From: Leisingera daeponensis
Lineage (GTDB): Bacteria > Pseudomonadota > Alphaproteobacteria > Rhodobacterales > Rhodobacteraceae
NCBI RefSeq assembly: GCF_019801465.1
Contig: NZ_JAHVJA010000007.1
Location: 124,001-188,000 of the forward strand
Length of the DNA: 64,000 nt
Direction: 5' to 3'
A model generated the notes under the pieces. The model saw nothing but the letters and a program-made list of their open reading frames with translations. It was not told the origin of the DNA and searched no databases. A program made the position numbers and the translations under genes. Positions 1-8,249 of the stretch are shown piece by piece; position 1 is the stretch's first letter; each line of letters begins with the position of its first letter.

Positions 1-486
1 CTTGCCGCCGGCGCCCCGTATTGCGTTGAGCATCTCTTCGGTCGATCCGTAGATCATTGAAGCGTCGATATAGGCCGTGATCTCGTTGTGATACCCGTCG
101 TGGTGGTGCTCCACCCGGGTAAAGGGAATGATCGCCTGGCCGGTGCCGAAGGGATCGAAGAACGGATCGCCTGCGGGCACTTTGATATGTGCGGTGATTT
201 CGCTTTCTGCGCCGGATAGTGACAGATCGTGGTCCAGAAACTGCCCCCAGATCCATAGGAAGTCGGAGGCGCCTCCGGCTGTCTGCGTGCTGCCGTGCTG
301 CTGTGACAGGATATTCGAAATCTCGCGCGGGTTGGGCCGGTCGCCACCGGCCATTTCTCCATTCGGGCCCAGGCCGCTGGGCGCCATCAGCATCAGCGCT
401 GTGTTTGTTGCGCCCCAGTCCGGATGGTCGGGATTTGCGGAAGTGCCATCAGCGGGGCGCGCGGCCCCGATCTCTAAATTGGACAT
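1..486 (-). CDS. Animal-type heme peroxidase, N-terminal part (runs off the left edge)
   Basis: The start codon is at 484-486 and the frame stays open for 162 codons to the window edge, so the C-terminal part is missing. Residues about 73-84 read as the peroxidase signature WGQFLDHDLS, with the His and Asp of the distal heme pocket and Ca site. Further on are DPFFDPFG, IPFTR and AYIDASMIYGS, the standard succession in the animal peroxidase superfamily. No signal peptide is visible, which suits the large peroxidases of marine Rhodobacteraceae that leave by type I secretion, often with RTX repeats at the C-terminus; those lie outside the window, so that part is inference. The expected role is oxidation of halides or organic substrates with hydrogen peroxide. 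A run of phased decamers (631-660) sits upstream and may be its regulatory site. Confidence 0.85.
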   Translation of the reverse strand, partial: MSNLEIGAARPADGTSANPDHPDWGATNTALMLMAPSGLGPNGEMAGGDRPNPREISNILSQQHGSTQTAGGASDFLWIWGQFLDHDLSLSGAESEITAHIKVPAGDPFFDPFGTGQAIIPFTRVEHHHDGYHNEITAYIDASMIYGSTEEMLNAIRGAGGK

Positions 487-622
487 GTGATCCCCCAATC
501 ACTCGTTACTTTTACTAAAATGCCGCCGCGCACTGCACGCTCCCCAGCGAACTGCGGCAGGCAGCCACCTGCTGGCCCCAACTAAAAAATACGGCCAGGG
601 ACACAGGATCACCTTTCAGTTT

Positions 623-660
623 ATCATATTTTTGTGAGAAATTGTGAGTTTTCGTGATGT
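623..660 (-). promoter_or_regulatory. Candidate activator-dependent promoter with three phased decamers
   Basis: Three direct repeats with the core TTGTGAG/TCGTGAT lie at 631-640, 641-650 and 651-660, spaced exactly 10 bp. On the minus strand a TATGAT hexamer (623-628) sits just downstream of them, about 140 bp before the peroxidase start, with no good -35 box. Helically phased repeats overlapping a missing -35 are typical of OmpR-family response-regulator sites. The assignment is inference from spacing only. Confidence 0.35.
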
Positions 661-717
661 TTTTTTAGCGCGGAAGTTGTTGGGTATATCTCTTGAGGCC
701 GCCGAAGCGGGTCCTTT

Positions 718-3096
718 TCAGGCCTGGTTGACCTGCGAATCTGCTCCTCCTGCGGACGGGCTGCATGTCCACTCCGCAATATGGTCCAGCAACTCCTTCT
801 TGCGCACAGGCTTGGAAAGGAACCCGTCCATTCCGGCCGCACGGCAGGCAGTTTCATCAGCACTCAGGACATTAGCGGTGAGCGCAAGAACAGGGCAGGG
901 CTTGCGTCCATTAGCCCGTTCCAGCTCACGCAAGCGCCGGGTCGCCTCCAGCCCGTCCATGACAGGCATCGACATATCCATCAGCACCAGGTCGAAATCC
1001 TGAACGGCGAATGTGTCAACGGCCTCCTGGCCGTTACCGCAAATGGTAAGTTGAATGCCGGTCGGGGCAAGCATCTTTTTCAGCACCAGCTGGTTGGTGC
1101 GGTTGTCTTCGGCAGCAAGAACCCGCAGCTCGCCGAACAGGTCTGCCGCGCGCCCGGTATCGGGCGGACGGGGGGCGTCCGAGGGAACTGCCCCGGTGTT
1201 CAGGGCTTCCTGCAGCGTCTGGAGCAGCAGTTTGCCGCGGGCAGGCTTCATCAGCACATGCACCGTGCTGCAGTCCCTGAGCGCCTGATAGCTGGCGATC
1301 ACGGGACTGCCTGCACAGAAAACGATCGGCAGATCGCGGCAGCCCGGCAGGCTGTGAAGCTGCAGGCAGAATGCCCTGGCCTGCTCCAGCGGCAGGCTTG
1401 TTTCGACCAGAACCAGATCCGGCCGGCAACCGTCATGCAGCTGAGCTTCCAGCTGCACCAGCAGCTCTTGAAGGCTGGGAGAAGCGACAGCGGTTGCACC
1501 CCAGAACTCCAGCTGGCGCAGCCTCACATCGCGGGAAAAGGGAAGGTCGGCAATGACTGCCACATGCCTGCCGGCAAACGGCCGCGTGGCGGGCGGAACC
1601 GGCTCTGCCACCGGCAGCGTCAGGCATACGGTGAAGCAGGAGCCATTGCCGACCTCAGATGCCACATCGATCCGTCCGCCCATCGCATGAGCCAGGCGCG
1701 AGGAAATCGCAAGCCCTAGACCTGTGCCCTCGAACCGCCGGGCTGTTGTGCTCTCGACCTGCTCGAAGGCGTGGAAGATCTGGCCAATGCTGTCTTGAGG
1801 GATGCCGACTCCGGTGTCCCGCACATCAATGCACAGCGGAATTTTATGGCTGTCGTCGTAGTTGAGCGTTAGGCTGACTTGTCCCTCCAGCGTGAACTTT
1901 ACCGCATTGCCAACGAGGTTCATCAGGATCTGGCGCACGCGTCCGCCGTCACCCAGGAAAACCGCCGGAGTGCCTTCGGGGATATCAATGCAGATTTCCA
2001 CCCCCTTGGCGGTGGCGCTGGGCGACATCAGCGCCGCCACGTCGTAGATCACGTCGCGCAGGTTGAAAGGCTGCTCAAGCATCTGTGTCTTGCCCGCCTC
2101 CAGCTTGGAGAAGTCAAGAATGTCGTTGACGATGCGCAGCAGTGCCTCGGAAGAGGCGAGGATGGTGCTGGTGCAGGACTTCTGCTCAGGTGTAAGGCTG
2201 GTCTCATTCAGCACCTCTGCCATCCCGAGCACGCCATTGATGGGCGTGCGGATTTCGTGACTCATTGTGGCCAGGAAGCGGGATTTGGTTTCGGTTGCGG
2301 CTTCGGCCCGGGCTTTTTCCTGCAACAGCCGGTCGGCGATCCGTTTCTTTTCCTGCAGGCTGGTTTCCAGCGTGTCGAGCGCGGTGAACACGGCAGCAAT
2401 CTCGTTTCCGCTTGCCGGAACTGCAGGGTGTTCACGGGTGGCGAGTCGCCGCAGCTTTCGGGTTGCCAGCTGCATCGCGGAAGAAAAGCCGCGCGCCCTG
2501 CGCATGGCAAACATCAGCGCCGCTGTCATCAGCAGTGCGGTCCCGGTCAGCCCCAGCACCAGGATTCGAGTCAGCGCCTCGTTTGCCGCCGCAACTGCCC
2601 GACCGGCATACTCAGCAGCCAGGGCGGTCACGGTATCAGCCTGGCGGGTGACGGCCTCGCTGCTCATCGCTAGCGCGCCGAGTGTCGGGACCTCTGGTTC
2701 AGCCTTGATGCCCAGCAGCACAACCGCCTTAACGCACCAGTCCGCCAAGGCATTGTCCAACGCCTTGACCTCGGCCCGCAGCGGGGCCTGAAGCGGCAGG
2801 TCCTGAAGCGCAGTGAGGTCGCTGTTGATTGCATTCAAATGCCTTTGGAATTGCCGGGCCACCTCTGCCTGCGGGATGAGCCGTGTCATAGACAGCACCT
2901 CCAGCGCGTAGACCTCAGCGGTGGTGATGCCGGCGGTGACGCGGCTGGTGCGGCGGGTGACTTCCAGCGAGGATTCCAGCACCGCATCCTTCCGGGCCGA
3001 AGCAAAAACCGCCATGCCGCCAACCAGAATTGCAGCAAACAATGCCGCCGCCGCAATCACCAGAACCGGCAGGACAATCGATCTTTTTATATTCAT
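718..3096 (-). CDS. Hybrid sensor histidine kinase with pseudo-receiver and receiver
   Basis: The 792-residue membrane sensor kinase has TM segments at about 7-30 and 178-197 enclosing a periplasmic sensor region of about 145 residues. A linker follows, then HisKA with the phospho-acceptor H280 in SHEIRTPING, then HATPase with the N-box around N393-N397, DTGVGIP (427-433) and GTGLGL (457-462). Two receiver-like domains follow. The first (about 508-630) has Glu565 where the phospho-acceptor Asp should be, though K617 is kept. The second (about 656-775) is canonical, with E663/D664, D707 and K762. No HPt or output domain is seen, so a separate HPt or regulator must act downstream. It lies 25 bp after the MauG-like gene on the same strand, suggesting co-transcription and a redox or respiratory input. 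Confidence 0.9.
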   Translation of the reverse strand: MNIKRSIVLPVLVIAAAALFAAILVGGMAVFASARKDAVLESSLEVTRRTSRVTAGITTAEVYALEVLSMTRLIPQAEVARQFQRHLNAINSDLTALQDLPLQAPLRAEVKALDNALADWCVKAVVLLGIKAEPEVPTLGALAMSSEAVTRQADTVTALAAEYAGRAVAAANEALTRILVLGLTGTALLMTAALMFAMRRARGFSSAMQLATRKLRRLATREHPAVPASGNEIAAVFTALDTLETSLQEKKRIADRLLQEKARAEAATETKSRFLATMSHEIRTPINGVLGMAEVLNETSLTPEQKSCTSTILASSEALLRIVNDILDFSKLEAGKTQMLEQPFNLRDVIYDVAALMSPSATAKGVEICIDIPEGTPAVFLGDGGRVRQILMNLVGNAVKFTLEGQVSLTLNYDDSHKIPLCIDVRDTGVGIPQDSIGQIFHAFEQVESTTARRFEGTGLGLAISSRLAHAMGGRIDVASEVGNGSCFTVCLTLPVAEPVPPATRPFAGRHVAVIADLPFSRDVRLRQLEFWGATAVASPSLQELLVQLEAQLHDGCRPDLVLVETSLPLEQARAFCLQLHSLPGCRDLPIVFCAGSPVIASYQALRDCSTVHVLMKPARGKLLLQTLQEALNTGAVPSDAPRPPDTGRAADLFGELRVLAAEDNRTNQLVLKKMLAPTGIQLTICGNGQEAVDTFAVQDFDLVLMDMSMPVMDGLEATRRLRELERANGRKPCPVLALTANVLSADETACRAAGMDGFLSKPVRKKELLDHIAEWTCSPSAGGADSQVNQA

Positions 3097-3121
3097 GTCC
3101 GGGAGCCCTCAGCCGCGTGCA

Positions 3122-4123
3122 TCAGTTGGCCGGCAGGATTGGGGACGGCACATTGGTTCCGGTGTCCGTCAGCGTTTCCAGAAAGGCAATGAGGTCTGCA
3201 ATTTCATCGCCAGTAATGGCAAAGCCTTCAATGTCGGGGGTGCGGCCTGGAGCCGCGGCCCCGCCGGCGGCATAGTGCCGGATCACCTCCTCAAGTGATG
3301 CCAGCGACCCATCGTGCATGTAGGGTGCCCGCAGCGAGATATTGCGCAGGCCCGGGGTTTTGAAGCGGTGGATCTGGCCCTTGCCGGGCGGCTCCAGTTC
3401 GCCGCTGCCCGGATCGCTAGCCTGCAAGCCGATGTCATACAGCCGGTTGTCTGTAAACATCCACCCAGCGTGGCAGGACACGCAATTTGCCCGTCCGGTG
3501 AACAGCGCAAAGCCCCGTTTGGCGGCATTGGAAACGGCCGTTTCATCCCCTTCCACCCAGCGGTCGAAGCTGGCGACACCGCTGACAATGGTGCGCTGGT
3601 AGGTGGCCAGCGCGGTCAGCACGGTTTCCTTGCGGATGCCTTTGCCAGGAAACAGTCGCTCAAACCACAGCCGGTAATCGCGCACCGCCGACAGCCGTTC
3701 TGTGATGCCGCTGAAGGTGGCGTTCATCTTGTCCCCCGCAGTGATCGGTCCGATGGCCTGCTCTTCCAGGCTGGCGGCACGCCCATCCCATAACAGCGGT
3801 GTGATCCAGGCGGCATTTAGGAGGGTCGGCGCATGCCGTCGGACTGGCGTGCCTGCTGCGCCCATGGCTTTGGGGACCGGCACTTCCCAGCCGAAGGAAG
3901 GATTGTGGCAGCTGGAGCAGCTTATGTTCTGACCGCTGGAAAGGCGCGGGTCGAAAAACAGCATTTTACCGAGGGTGGCGACCTCGCGGCTATAGGGGGC
4001 AGAAGCGGGAAAGGGCACCCTTTCGGGGCGCTGAAACGCTTCGAGCCCGGCCGTTTGGGCCAGGCTCTGGACTGTCCACACCAGCAGCGACAACGCCGCC
4101 GCGGCAGCAGTATTCCACCGCAT
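3122..4123 (-). CDS. MauG/CcpA-family diheme cytochrome c peroxidase
   Basis: The 333-residue periplasmic protein has a signal peptide (about 1-23, cleavage after SLAQ) and two c-type heme motifs, C69SSCH and C214VSCH, the spacing of the bacterial diheme cytochrome c peroxidase/MauG family. Family features include GKMLFFDPRLS (52-62), NPSFGWE, a HAPTLLN stretch, and TPGLRNISLRAPYMHDG (256-272) near the C-terminus. Members reduce hydrogen peroxide or oxidise a protein or small-molecule partner using a high-valent heme. The ATG is preceded by GGAGG. The histidine kinase begins 25 bp downstream, so the two are probably one transcript. Peroxidase and MauG-type activities cannot be separated from sequence alone. 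Confidence 0.88.
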   Translation of the reverse strand: MRWNTAAAAALSLLVWTVQSLAQTAGLEAFQRPERVPFPASAPYSREVATLGKMLFFDPRLSSGQNISCSSCHNPSFGWEVPVPKAMGAAGTPVRRHAPTLLNAAWITPLLWDGRAASLEEQAIGPITAGDKMNATFSGITERLSAVRDYRLWFERLFPGKGIRKETVLTALATYQRTIVSGVASFDRWVEGDETAVSNAAKRGFALFTGRANCVSCHAGWMFTDNRLYDIGLQASDPGSGELEPPGKGQIHRFKTPGLRNISLRAPYMHDGSLASLEEVIRHYAAGGAAAPGRTPDIEGFAITGDEIADLIAFLETLTDTGTNVPSPILPAN

Positions 4124-4229
4124 TCAGGCCTCCTCGTCCTCTGTCAGCCCTAGTTAACCGGATTGGCAACATCTGAGAAGGCCGTAAAAATAAGGTGAGC
4201 TAAACCTGCTTCGCGGCTGTTGAAGCAGG

Positions 4230-5438
4230 CTATGACGGGGTCCGGGCCGGTTTGCCGGAGACCTGTTTGCGGCCAATGCGCCGGGTGACCAGCCATGGGC
4301 CGATCTTCAGAAGCAGCAGCGCAAAGCCGGCAGTCCACAGGCCGGAAGAGACGGTGAATCCATCCAGGCCAGCGGCCAGTTCCGCGCCGCCTGCAATGCG
4401 CGCGGCTGCTGCGCCGAGCAAGAGCATGAAGGCAATGGTCAGGGCAGGGCCTGCAACCAGGGGCCGGCCGGTATGGCCCATGGCCGCGCGCATCATCACA
4501 GCCAGGGTCATGCCGCCAATGGCGCCGATGCCCAGAATGTGGGCTGGGGCTGCGGGTTCCAGCATCCCGAAGGGCACGCCGCCTGCTGCGACCAGCCCGG
4601 CAGGCACCAGCGCATAGGCCAGGTGCAGCATCAGCAGCAGCGGATCCGGCAATGCGGCAAGACCGCGCCAGCGTGCCAGCCTCATTATGTGCAGCAGACC
4701 GGCGGCTAGCAGCAGCGCGCCGCTGACGGCGGCCCAGGGCGCTGCGGTCCATGCCAGCAGCGCGGCGGCACCAAAAACCAGCGTCACCGCATCGAAGGTT
4801 CCAAACGGAACCGGCATCCGAGCGGCCCCCCGTTGAGCCAGCCAATTGCGGGTGAAGCTGGGAATGATGCGGCCGCCGATCAGCATGATCAGGAAGATCA
4901 GCACCGCTATGCCCAGACGGCGCGAAACATCCGCCGCGCCCGTTGTCATAGCTTCGATATGAAAACAGGCATTGGCGGCACCAAGAAGGGTGACCGGAAC
5001 CAGGACCTTGAGGTTGCGCCAGTTCTCCCCCGCGATGATTTCACGTGCGATCATGGCAATGACGGCGGCCAGGAAAGCGCAGTCCACAGCCATCACACCT
5101 AGCGCGGTCAGTCCCAGCCACCCGGCCGCCGCAAGCCGCCCCAAGAGCCAAAGGCCAAAAATCAGCGCCAGCGGCCAGCCGCGTGCAGGCATCCGGCCGG
5201 TCCAGTTCGGCACCGCTGTGAACAGGAACCCCGCCACCACCGCGGCACCGTAACCGAAGATCATTTCGTGTATGTGCCAATCGGTGGCCGGAAAAGGGCC
5301 GCTGTAGTCCAGGCCGCCTTGCCAGATCAGCAGCCAGACGGGAATGGCCAGCAGGGCAAACAGGCAGGCGCCCAGAAAGAACGGCCGGAAGCCGTAAGAA
5401 AACAGAACAGGCTCAGTGTTGTTTGTCCGCGCAGCCAT
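4230..5438 (-). CDS. nnrS: NnrS family heme/copper membrane protein
   Basis: The 402-residue protein has about 12 hydrophobic helices. It opens with the NnrS hallmark FSYGFRPFFLGA (13-24), followed by WHIHEMIFGYGAAVVAGFL, whose His residues are typical metal-ligand candidates, and later GGRIIPSFTRNWL and HILGIGAIGGMTLAVMMRA. NnrS proteins are linked to nitrosative-stress protection and are usually under NnrR/DNR-type regulators. Here a Crp/Fnr regulator lies divergently 242 bp away, which supports that reading. The start is preceded by GGAGG. No nitrite or NO reductase gene lies in this window, so any denitrification genes are elsewhere or absent. Confidence 0.93.
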   Translation of the reverse strand: MAARTNNTEPVLFSYGFRPFFLGACLFALLAIPVWLLIWQGGLDYSGPFPATDWHIHEMIFGYGAAVVAGFLFTAVPNWTGRMPARGWPLALIFGLWLLGRLAAAGWLGLTALGVMAVDCAFLAAVIAMIAREIIAGENWRNLKVLVPVTLLGAANACFHIEAMTTGAADVSRRLGIAVLIFLIMLIGGRIIPSFTRNWLAQRGAARMPVPFGTFDAVTLVFGAAALLAWTAAPWAAVSGALLLAAGLLHIMRLARWRGLAALPDPLLLMLHLAYALVPAGLVAAGGVPFGMLEPAAPAHILGIGAIGGMTLAVMMRAAMGHTGRPLVAGPALTIAFMLLLGAAAARIAGGAELAAGLDGFTVSSGLWTAGFALLLLKIGPWLVTRRIGRKQVSGKPARTPS

Positions 5439-5468
5439 GATGGCCTCCGTCGCGTCCGGTCAACGAAG

Positions 5469-5534
5469 GGCGGGCGGCGCTGGTCAGGTGCCGCCCGCCG
5501 GTTTGGCGCAAGGGACGCAATCTTTCGCCAAACC
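5469..5534. repeat. Two adjacent inverted repeats in the nnrS/regulator intergenic region
   Basis: A 10-bp perfect inverted repeat (GGCGGGCGGC at 5469-5478, GCCGCCCGCC at 5490-5499) is followed at once by a 9-bp one (GGTTTGGCG at 5500-5508, CGCCAAACC at 5526-5534). Both lie upstream of nnrS, within its probable leader. They could fold as tandem stem-loops in the mRNA or act as operators. Confidence 0.5.
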
Positions 5535-5651
5535 CCGCGGTCAGAGCCAGCGGGCAGGGATGAGCAAAACTTACTCCGGAGCGGATTACCCCGCGTTCCC
5601 GCATGGTTGTTTCCTCAGCCGCCACTATGCGATAACGGCGGCGGGACCACT

Positions 5652-5665
5652 TTGTTCTGCAGCAA
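5652..5665. promoter_or_regulatory. Candidate NnrR/DNR-type binding site (TTG-N8-CAA)
   Basis: TTG and CAA half-sites separated by 8 bases match the general layout of FNR/NnrR/DNR dimer sites. The flanking T and A extend the symmetry to TTTG/CAAA. The site lies 16 bp before the regulator start and upstream of nnrS, so it could serve autoregulation and nnrS control. It is a short motif and may be chance. Confidence 0.4.
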
Positions 5666-5680
5666 ACTCTCGGTGCATTC

Positions 5681-6376
5681 TTGTCAAAGCTCGACGAAAG
5701 CCTTCTGACCGGGCTGCCGCCCTTCAGCCTCCTGAAGCGCGGCCAGATCCGCGACATCCTCGATCAGGCGCTGCCCAGGCGCTATGACGAAGGCGCCGAA
5801 ATCTTCCGCGAAGGGCACGATGCCGAGCGCTTCCACCTGTTGCTGGATGGCTATGTCCGGGTGGTGAAGACCACGGAGGGCGGAGAGCAGATCATTGCGC
5901 TGCATATTTCGCCGGGTCAGCTGTTCGGCATTGCGCCCGCGCTGAACCGCGATACCTACCCGGCAACCGCAGTGGCCGCCTCGGAAACGCTGGCGCTGTC
6001 CTGGCCGGTGCGCCTGTGGGCGAAGTTTACTGCCGAATACCAGGGCTTTGCCACTGAAAGCTACGAAACCCTGGGGCGGCGGCTAGGCGAGATGCAGACG
6101 CGGATCACTGAATTGGCGACGCAAGCAGTGGAGCAGCGCGTTGCGGCGGCGCTGCATCGGATGGCAACCCAGTCGGGTCGCGTGGTGGAGGAGGGGATCG
6201 AGATCGCCTTTCCCGTGACCCGACGGAATATCTCCGAGATGACCGGCACCACGCTGCACACGGTGAGCCGCCTTTTGTCGGCCTGGCAAAGGGACGGTAT
6301 CGTTCAATCCTCCCGCAAGCATATCGTAGTGACCGCTCCGCAACGGCTGGCAGCGCTGAGCAAGCCGCAGCGGTAG
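5681..6376 (+). CDS. Crp/Fnr family transcriptional regulator (NnrR/DNR-like)
   Basis: The 231-residue protein has an N-terminal cyclic-nucleotide-binding-like sensor (about 15-125, with EGAEIFREGHDAE and LLLDGYVRV), a dimer helix (about 130-160) and a C-terminal winged helix with VTRRNISEMTGTTLHTVSR as recognition helix-turn-helix. It has no N-terminal Cys cluster, so it is not an oxygen-sensing Fe-S FNR; this fits DNR/NnrR-type heme or NO sensing. The only plausible start is TTG at 5681, because the sensor fold begins within a few residues and no ATG or GTG lies in frame nearby. It is divergent from nnrS, its likely target. Confidence 0.85.
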   Translation: MSKLDESLLTGLPPFSLLKRGQIRDILDQALPRRYDEGAEIFREGHDAERFHLLLDGYVRVVKTTEGGEQIIALHISPGQLFGIAPALNRDTYPATAVAASETLALSWPVRLWAKFTAEYQGFATESYETLGRRLGEMQTRITELATQAVEQRVAAALHRMATQSGRVVEEGIEIAFPVTRRNISEMTGTTLHTVSRLLSAWQRDGIVQSSRKHIVVTAPQRLAALSKPQR

Positions 6377-6420
6377 CGGGCGGACAGGCGCAACTGCGGC
6401 AGCTTCGCAAGTGGCCGCGT

Positions 6421-6448
6421 GAAAAAAGGCCCTGCAGAGCAGGGCCTT
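6421..6448 (-). terminator. Rho-independent terminator for the EF-hand gene
   Basis: A perfect 10-bp stem (AAGGCCCTGC / GCAGGGCCTT, loop AGA) at 6426-6448 is followed on the minus strand by a run of six T (6422-6427). It lies about 75 bp past the EF-hand stop codon. Confidence 0.8.
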
Positions 6449-6480
6449 GCACCATTTAACTTTTGGGACGAGGTAAGTGG

Positions 6481-6513
6481 CAAGGCGGCTGGGGGTTAGG
6501 GGGAGCCGCCTTG
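6481..6513. repeat. Stem-loop between convergent genes
   Basis: CAAGGCGGCT (6481-6490) and AGCCGCCTTG (6504-6513) form a perfect 10-bp inverted repeat with a 13-base loop, 8 bp past the EF-hand stop codon. It has no U-tract, so it is more likely an mRNA 3' stabiliser or part of a double terminator with 6421-6448. Confidence 0.6.
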
Positions 6514-6521
6514 CCGCGGGA

Positions 6522-6770
6522 TCAGCCGGCCGTTGCCAGCAGGTCGGCTTCCTCCGCTGCCTTCACCTCAGCCAGATCCGCCTCGCCGTCGGCATTGGCG
6601 TCGATGGTCGCAAAGGTTTCCTCTGTCAGATCGGGAAAGGCCGCCTGCAGCTCTTCCAGGGAATAGGTGCCATTACCGTCGGTATCGGCTTCGGTGATGG
6701 ATTCCATCGCCGCCAGAGGCGAAGCGGCCAGAGCCGTGAGGGCGGCGGCGGTCAGCGCGAATTTTTTCAT
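6522..6770 (-). CDS. Small secreted EF-hand protein
   Basis: The 82-residue protein has a signal peptide (MKKFALTAAALTALAASPLA) and two EF-hand calcium loops, DTDGNGTYSLEE (29-40) and DANADGEADLAE (57-68). The start at 6770 is favoured over the longer reading frame because the signal peptide begins there and GGAG lies about 8 bp upstream. It probably binds calcium in the periplasm or outside the cell. It stands alone, convergent with the Crp/Fnr gene and with its own terminator. The target is unknown. Confidence 0.9.
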   Translation of the reverse strand: MKKFALTAAALTALAASPLAAMESITEADTDGNGTYSLEELQAAFPDLTEETFATIDANADGEADLAEVKAAEEADLLATAG

Positions 6771-7091
6771 GTGAGACACTCCATTCGTTTGATTTGATCT
6801 TCCAGCGGCCGCGGTGTTCCGCGTGCCATGGCACATTGCTAGGCTGATGCTGCGCCGGCTGCTATCCTCTTGAGCCGGCCCGGCGGTTTCCGGCGCCCGC
6901 GTGCCGGAACTGCCCGGTCTGCCCGGCGCTTTGCCGCTCCGGAAAAACACTGGTCCTTTATCCGCCGACGGTTTGGCCCCGGTCTTGCGGTAATCTGCCT
7001 GTCCAGATGGCGGCGGAATATTCAGCCGCCCGCGTGGACAAGGCCTGAAGGCCCTCTAGGTTGCATAGATGTGTGCTGGCTGGCGGGTATT
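6771..7091. other. Intergenic region, 321 bp, divergent
   Basis: This holds the promoter zone of the EF-hand gene and the leader of the first polysaccharide locus. It is GC-rich, and the frame of the downstream gene stays open through it. No convincing -35/-10 pair, operator or small gene was seen. Confidence 0.5.
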
Positions 7092-8222
7092 GTGGGTGTA
7101 AGAACGGAAATCATAACGGATCTTGGCACGCTGGAAGCGTTGAAGCCTGCCTGGACGGAACTGCATGGCGCCTCCGGCGGAGGACCGTTTTCGTCAATGG
7201 ACTGGATTCTGTCCTGGTCCTCGGCCTTCGGGGAAGGGGCCGCACCGAGGATCGGCTGTGCCTGGCGGGATGGCCAGCTGACGGCGGCGCTGCCGCTGGG
7301 CGTGAAGCGGGAACCGCTGTGGCGGGGCGGGCCGCAGATGCGCAAACTGTCGATGCTGTGCAGCGACCGGGCGGGGTTTCACGATGTGCTGGCCGTACCG
7401 GGGCAAGAGACGGATGCTGCCGCGCTTTTGGAGGAAATGCTGGCGGCCCGGGACTGCGACATCGCGGATCTGACGCCGATGCGGGCGGCGGCGGCATTTG
7501 CCCGGATCAGCGGGACGGAGGGCGGAAGCCGGTTCCGCACCCGGCAGCGCCAGGAAATCCGGGCAGTGGTCTGCCGCCATGATGATGGTCTGGAGGCTTG
7601 CCTGGCGCGGCGCAGCAGGAAGTTCCGAAGTTCGCTGCGCGCCGGCCGCCGGGCACTGCAGCAGCGGGAGCATGAAATGCTGACCGCAGACAGTCCTGGT
7701 GCCGCAGCCGACCGCATCCTGGAGGCTGCGCTGGCGCTTTCGGCCCGGACCTGGAAAGCCCGGCTGGGCACTGACATCGGCACCGGCAAACGCACGCGGC
7801 TTTTCTTTCAGGAGCTTTGGCGGCGGATGTCAGCCAGCGGCACGATGGCGGTGCATTTGCTGACCATTGACGGACGCCCGGCGGCCAGCAGCCTGTGCGT
7901 CGAGGCAGGCGGCACCTCTTACGGGCTGGTTCTGGATTTCGACGAGACATACGGCAAAATTTCTCCGGGACGGATCATGGCCTGGCGGGGGATCGAGGCT
8001 GCCATTGAGCGTGGTCTCAAGACCTCGAACACATTGCGCTCAACACCGTTCCTGGATCGTCTGGGAGATGAATTCGAAACTTTTCACCGGCTGCGTGTCT
8101 GCCGCCGTTACGGCTGGGGCGACCTGTTGCTGACCACCCAGGACCTGCTGCGCCCGGTGGGTAAAAGAGCACGCAAGCTGAAACAATTGCGCACCAGAAA
8201 GCGGTCCGCCTTCGTCGGCTGA
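7092..8222 (+). CDS. GNAT-fold acyl/aminoacyl transferase (CelD/BioF2-like)
   Basis: The protein is about 376 residues from the GTG at 7092. That start is chosen because the conserved fold begins with VRTEIITDLGTLEALKPAW and a GGCGGG stretch precedes it; the frame itself is open from 6870, so the N-terminus is uncertain. The C-terminal half carries the GNAT-6 pattern: an RRSRKFRSSLRAGRRAL basic helix, TWKARLGTDIG, HLLTIDGRPAASSL, and KISPGRIMAWRGIEAAIERG. The family includes CelD of cellulose synthesis and FemAB-like transferases, so acylation of a polysaccharide or its lipid-linked precursor is likely. It precedes the exporter gene by 27 bp. Three related proteins are encoded at 22.4-26.7 kb. 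Confidence 0.75.
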   Translation: MGVRTEIITDLGTLEALKPAWTELHGASGGGPFSSMDWILSWSSAFGEGAAPRIGCAWRDGQLTAALPLGVKREPLWRGGPQMRKLSMLCSDRAGFHDVLAVPGQETDAAALLEEMLAARDCDIADLTPMRAAAAFARISGTEGGSRFRTRQRQEIRAVVCRHDDGLEACLARRSRKFRSSLRAGRRALQQREHEMLTADSPGAAADRILEAALALSARTWKARLGTDIGTGKRTRLFFQELWRRMSASGTMAVHLLTIDGRPAASSLCVEAGGTSYGLVLDFDETYGKISPGRIMAWRGIEAAIERGLKTSNTLRSTPFLDRLGDEFETFHRLRVCRRYGWGDLLLTTQDLLRPVGKRARKLKQLRTRKRSAFVG

Positions 8223-8249
8223 CCCAATTGGCATAAGGAGGGACCGCGG

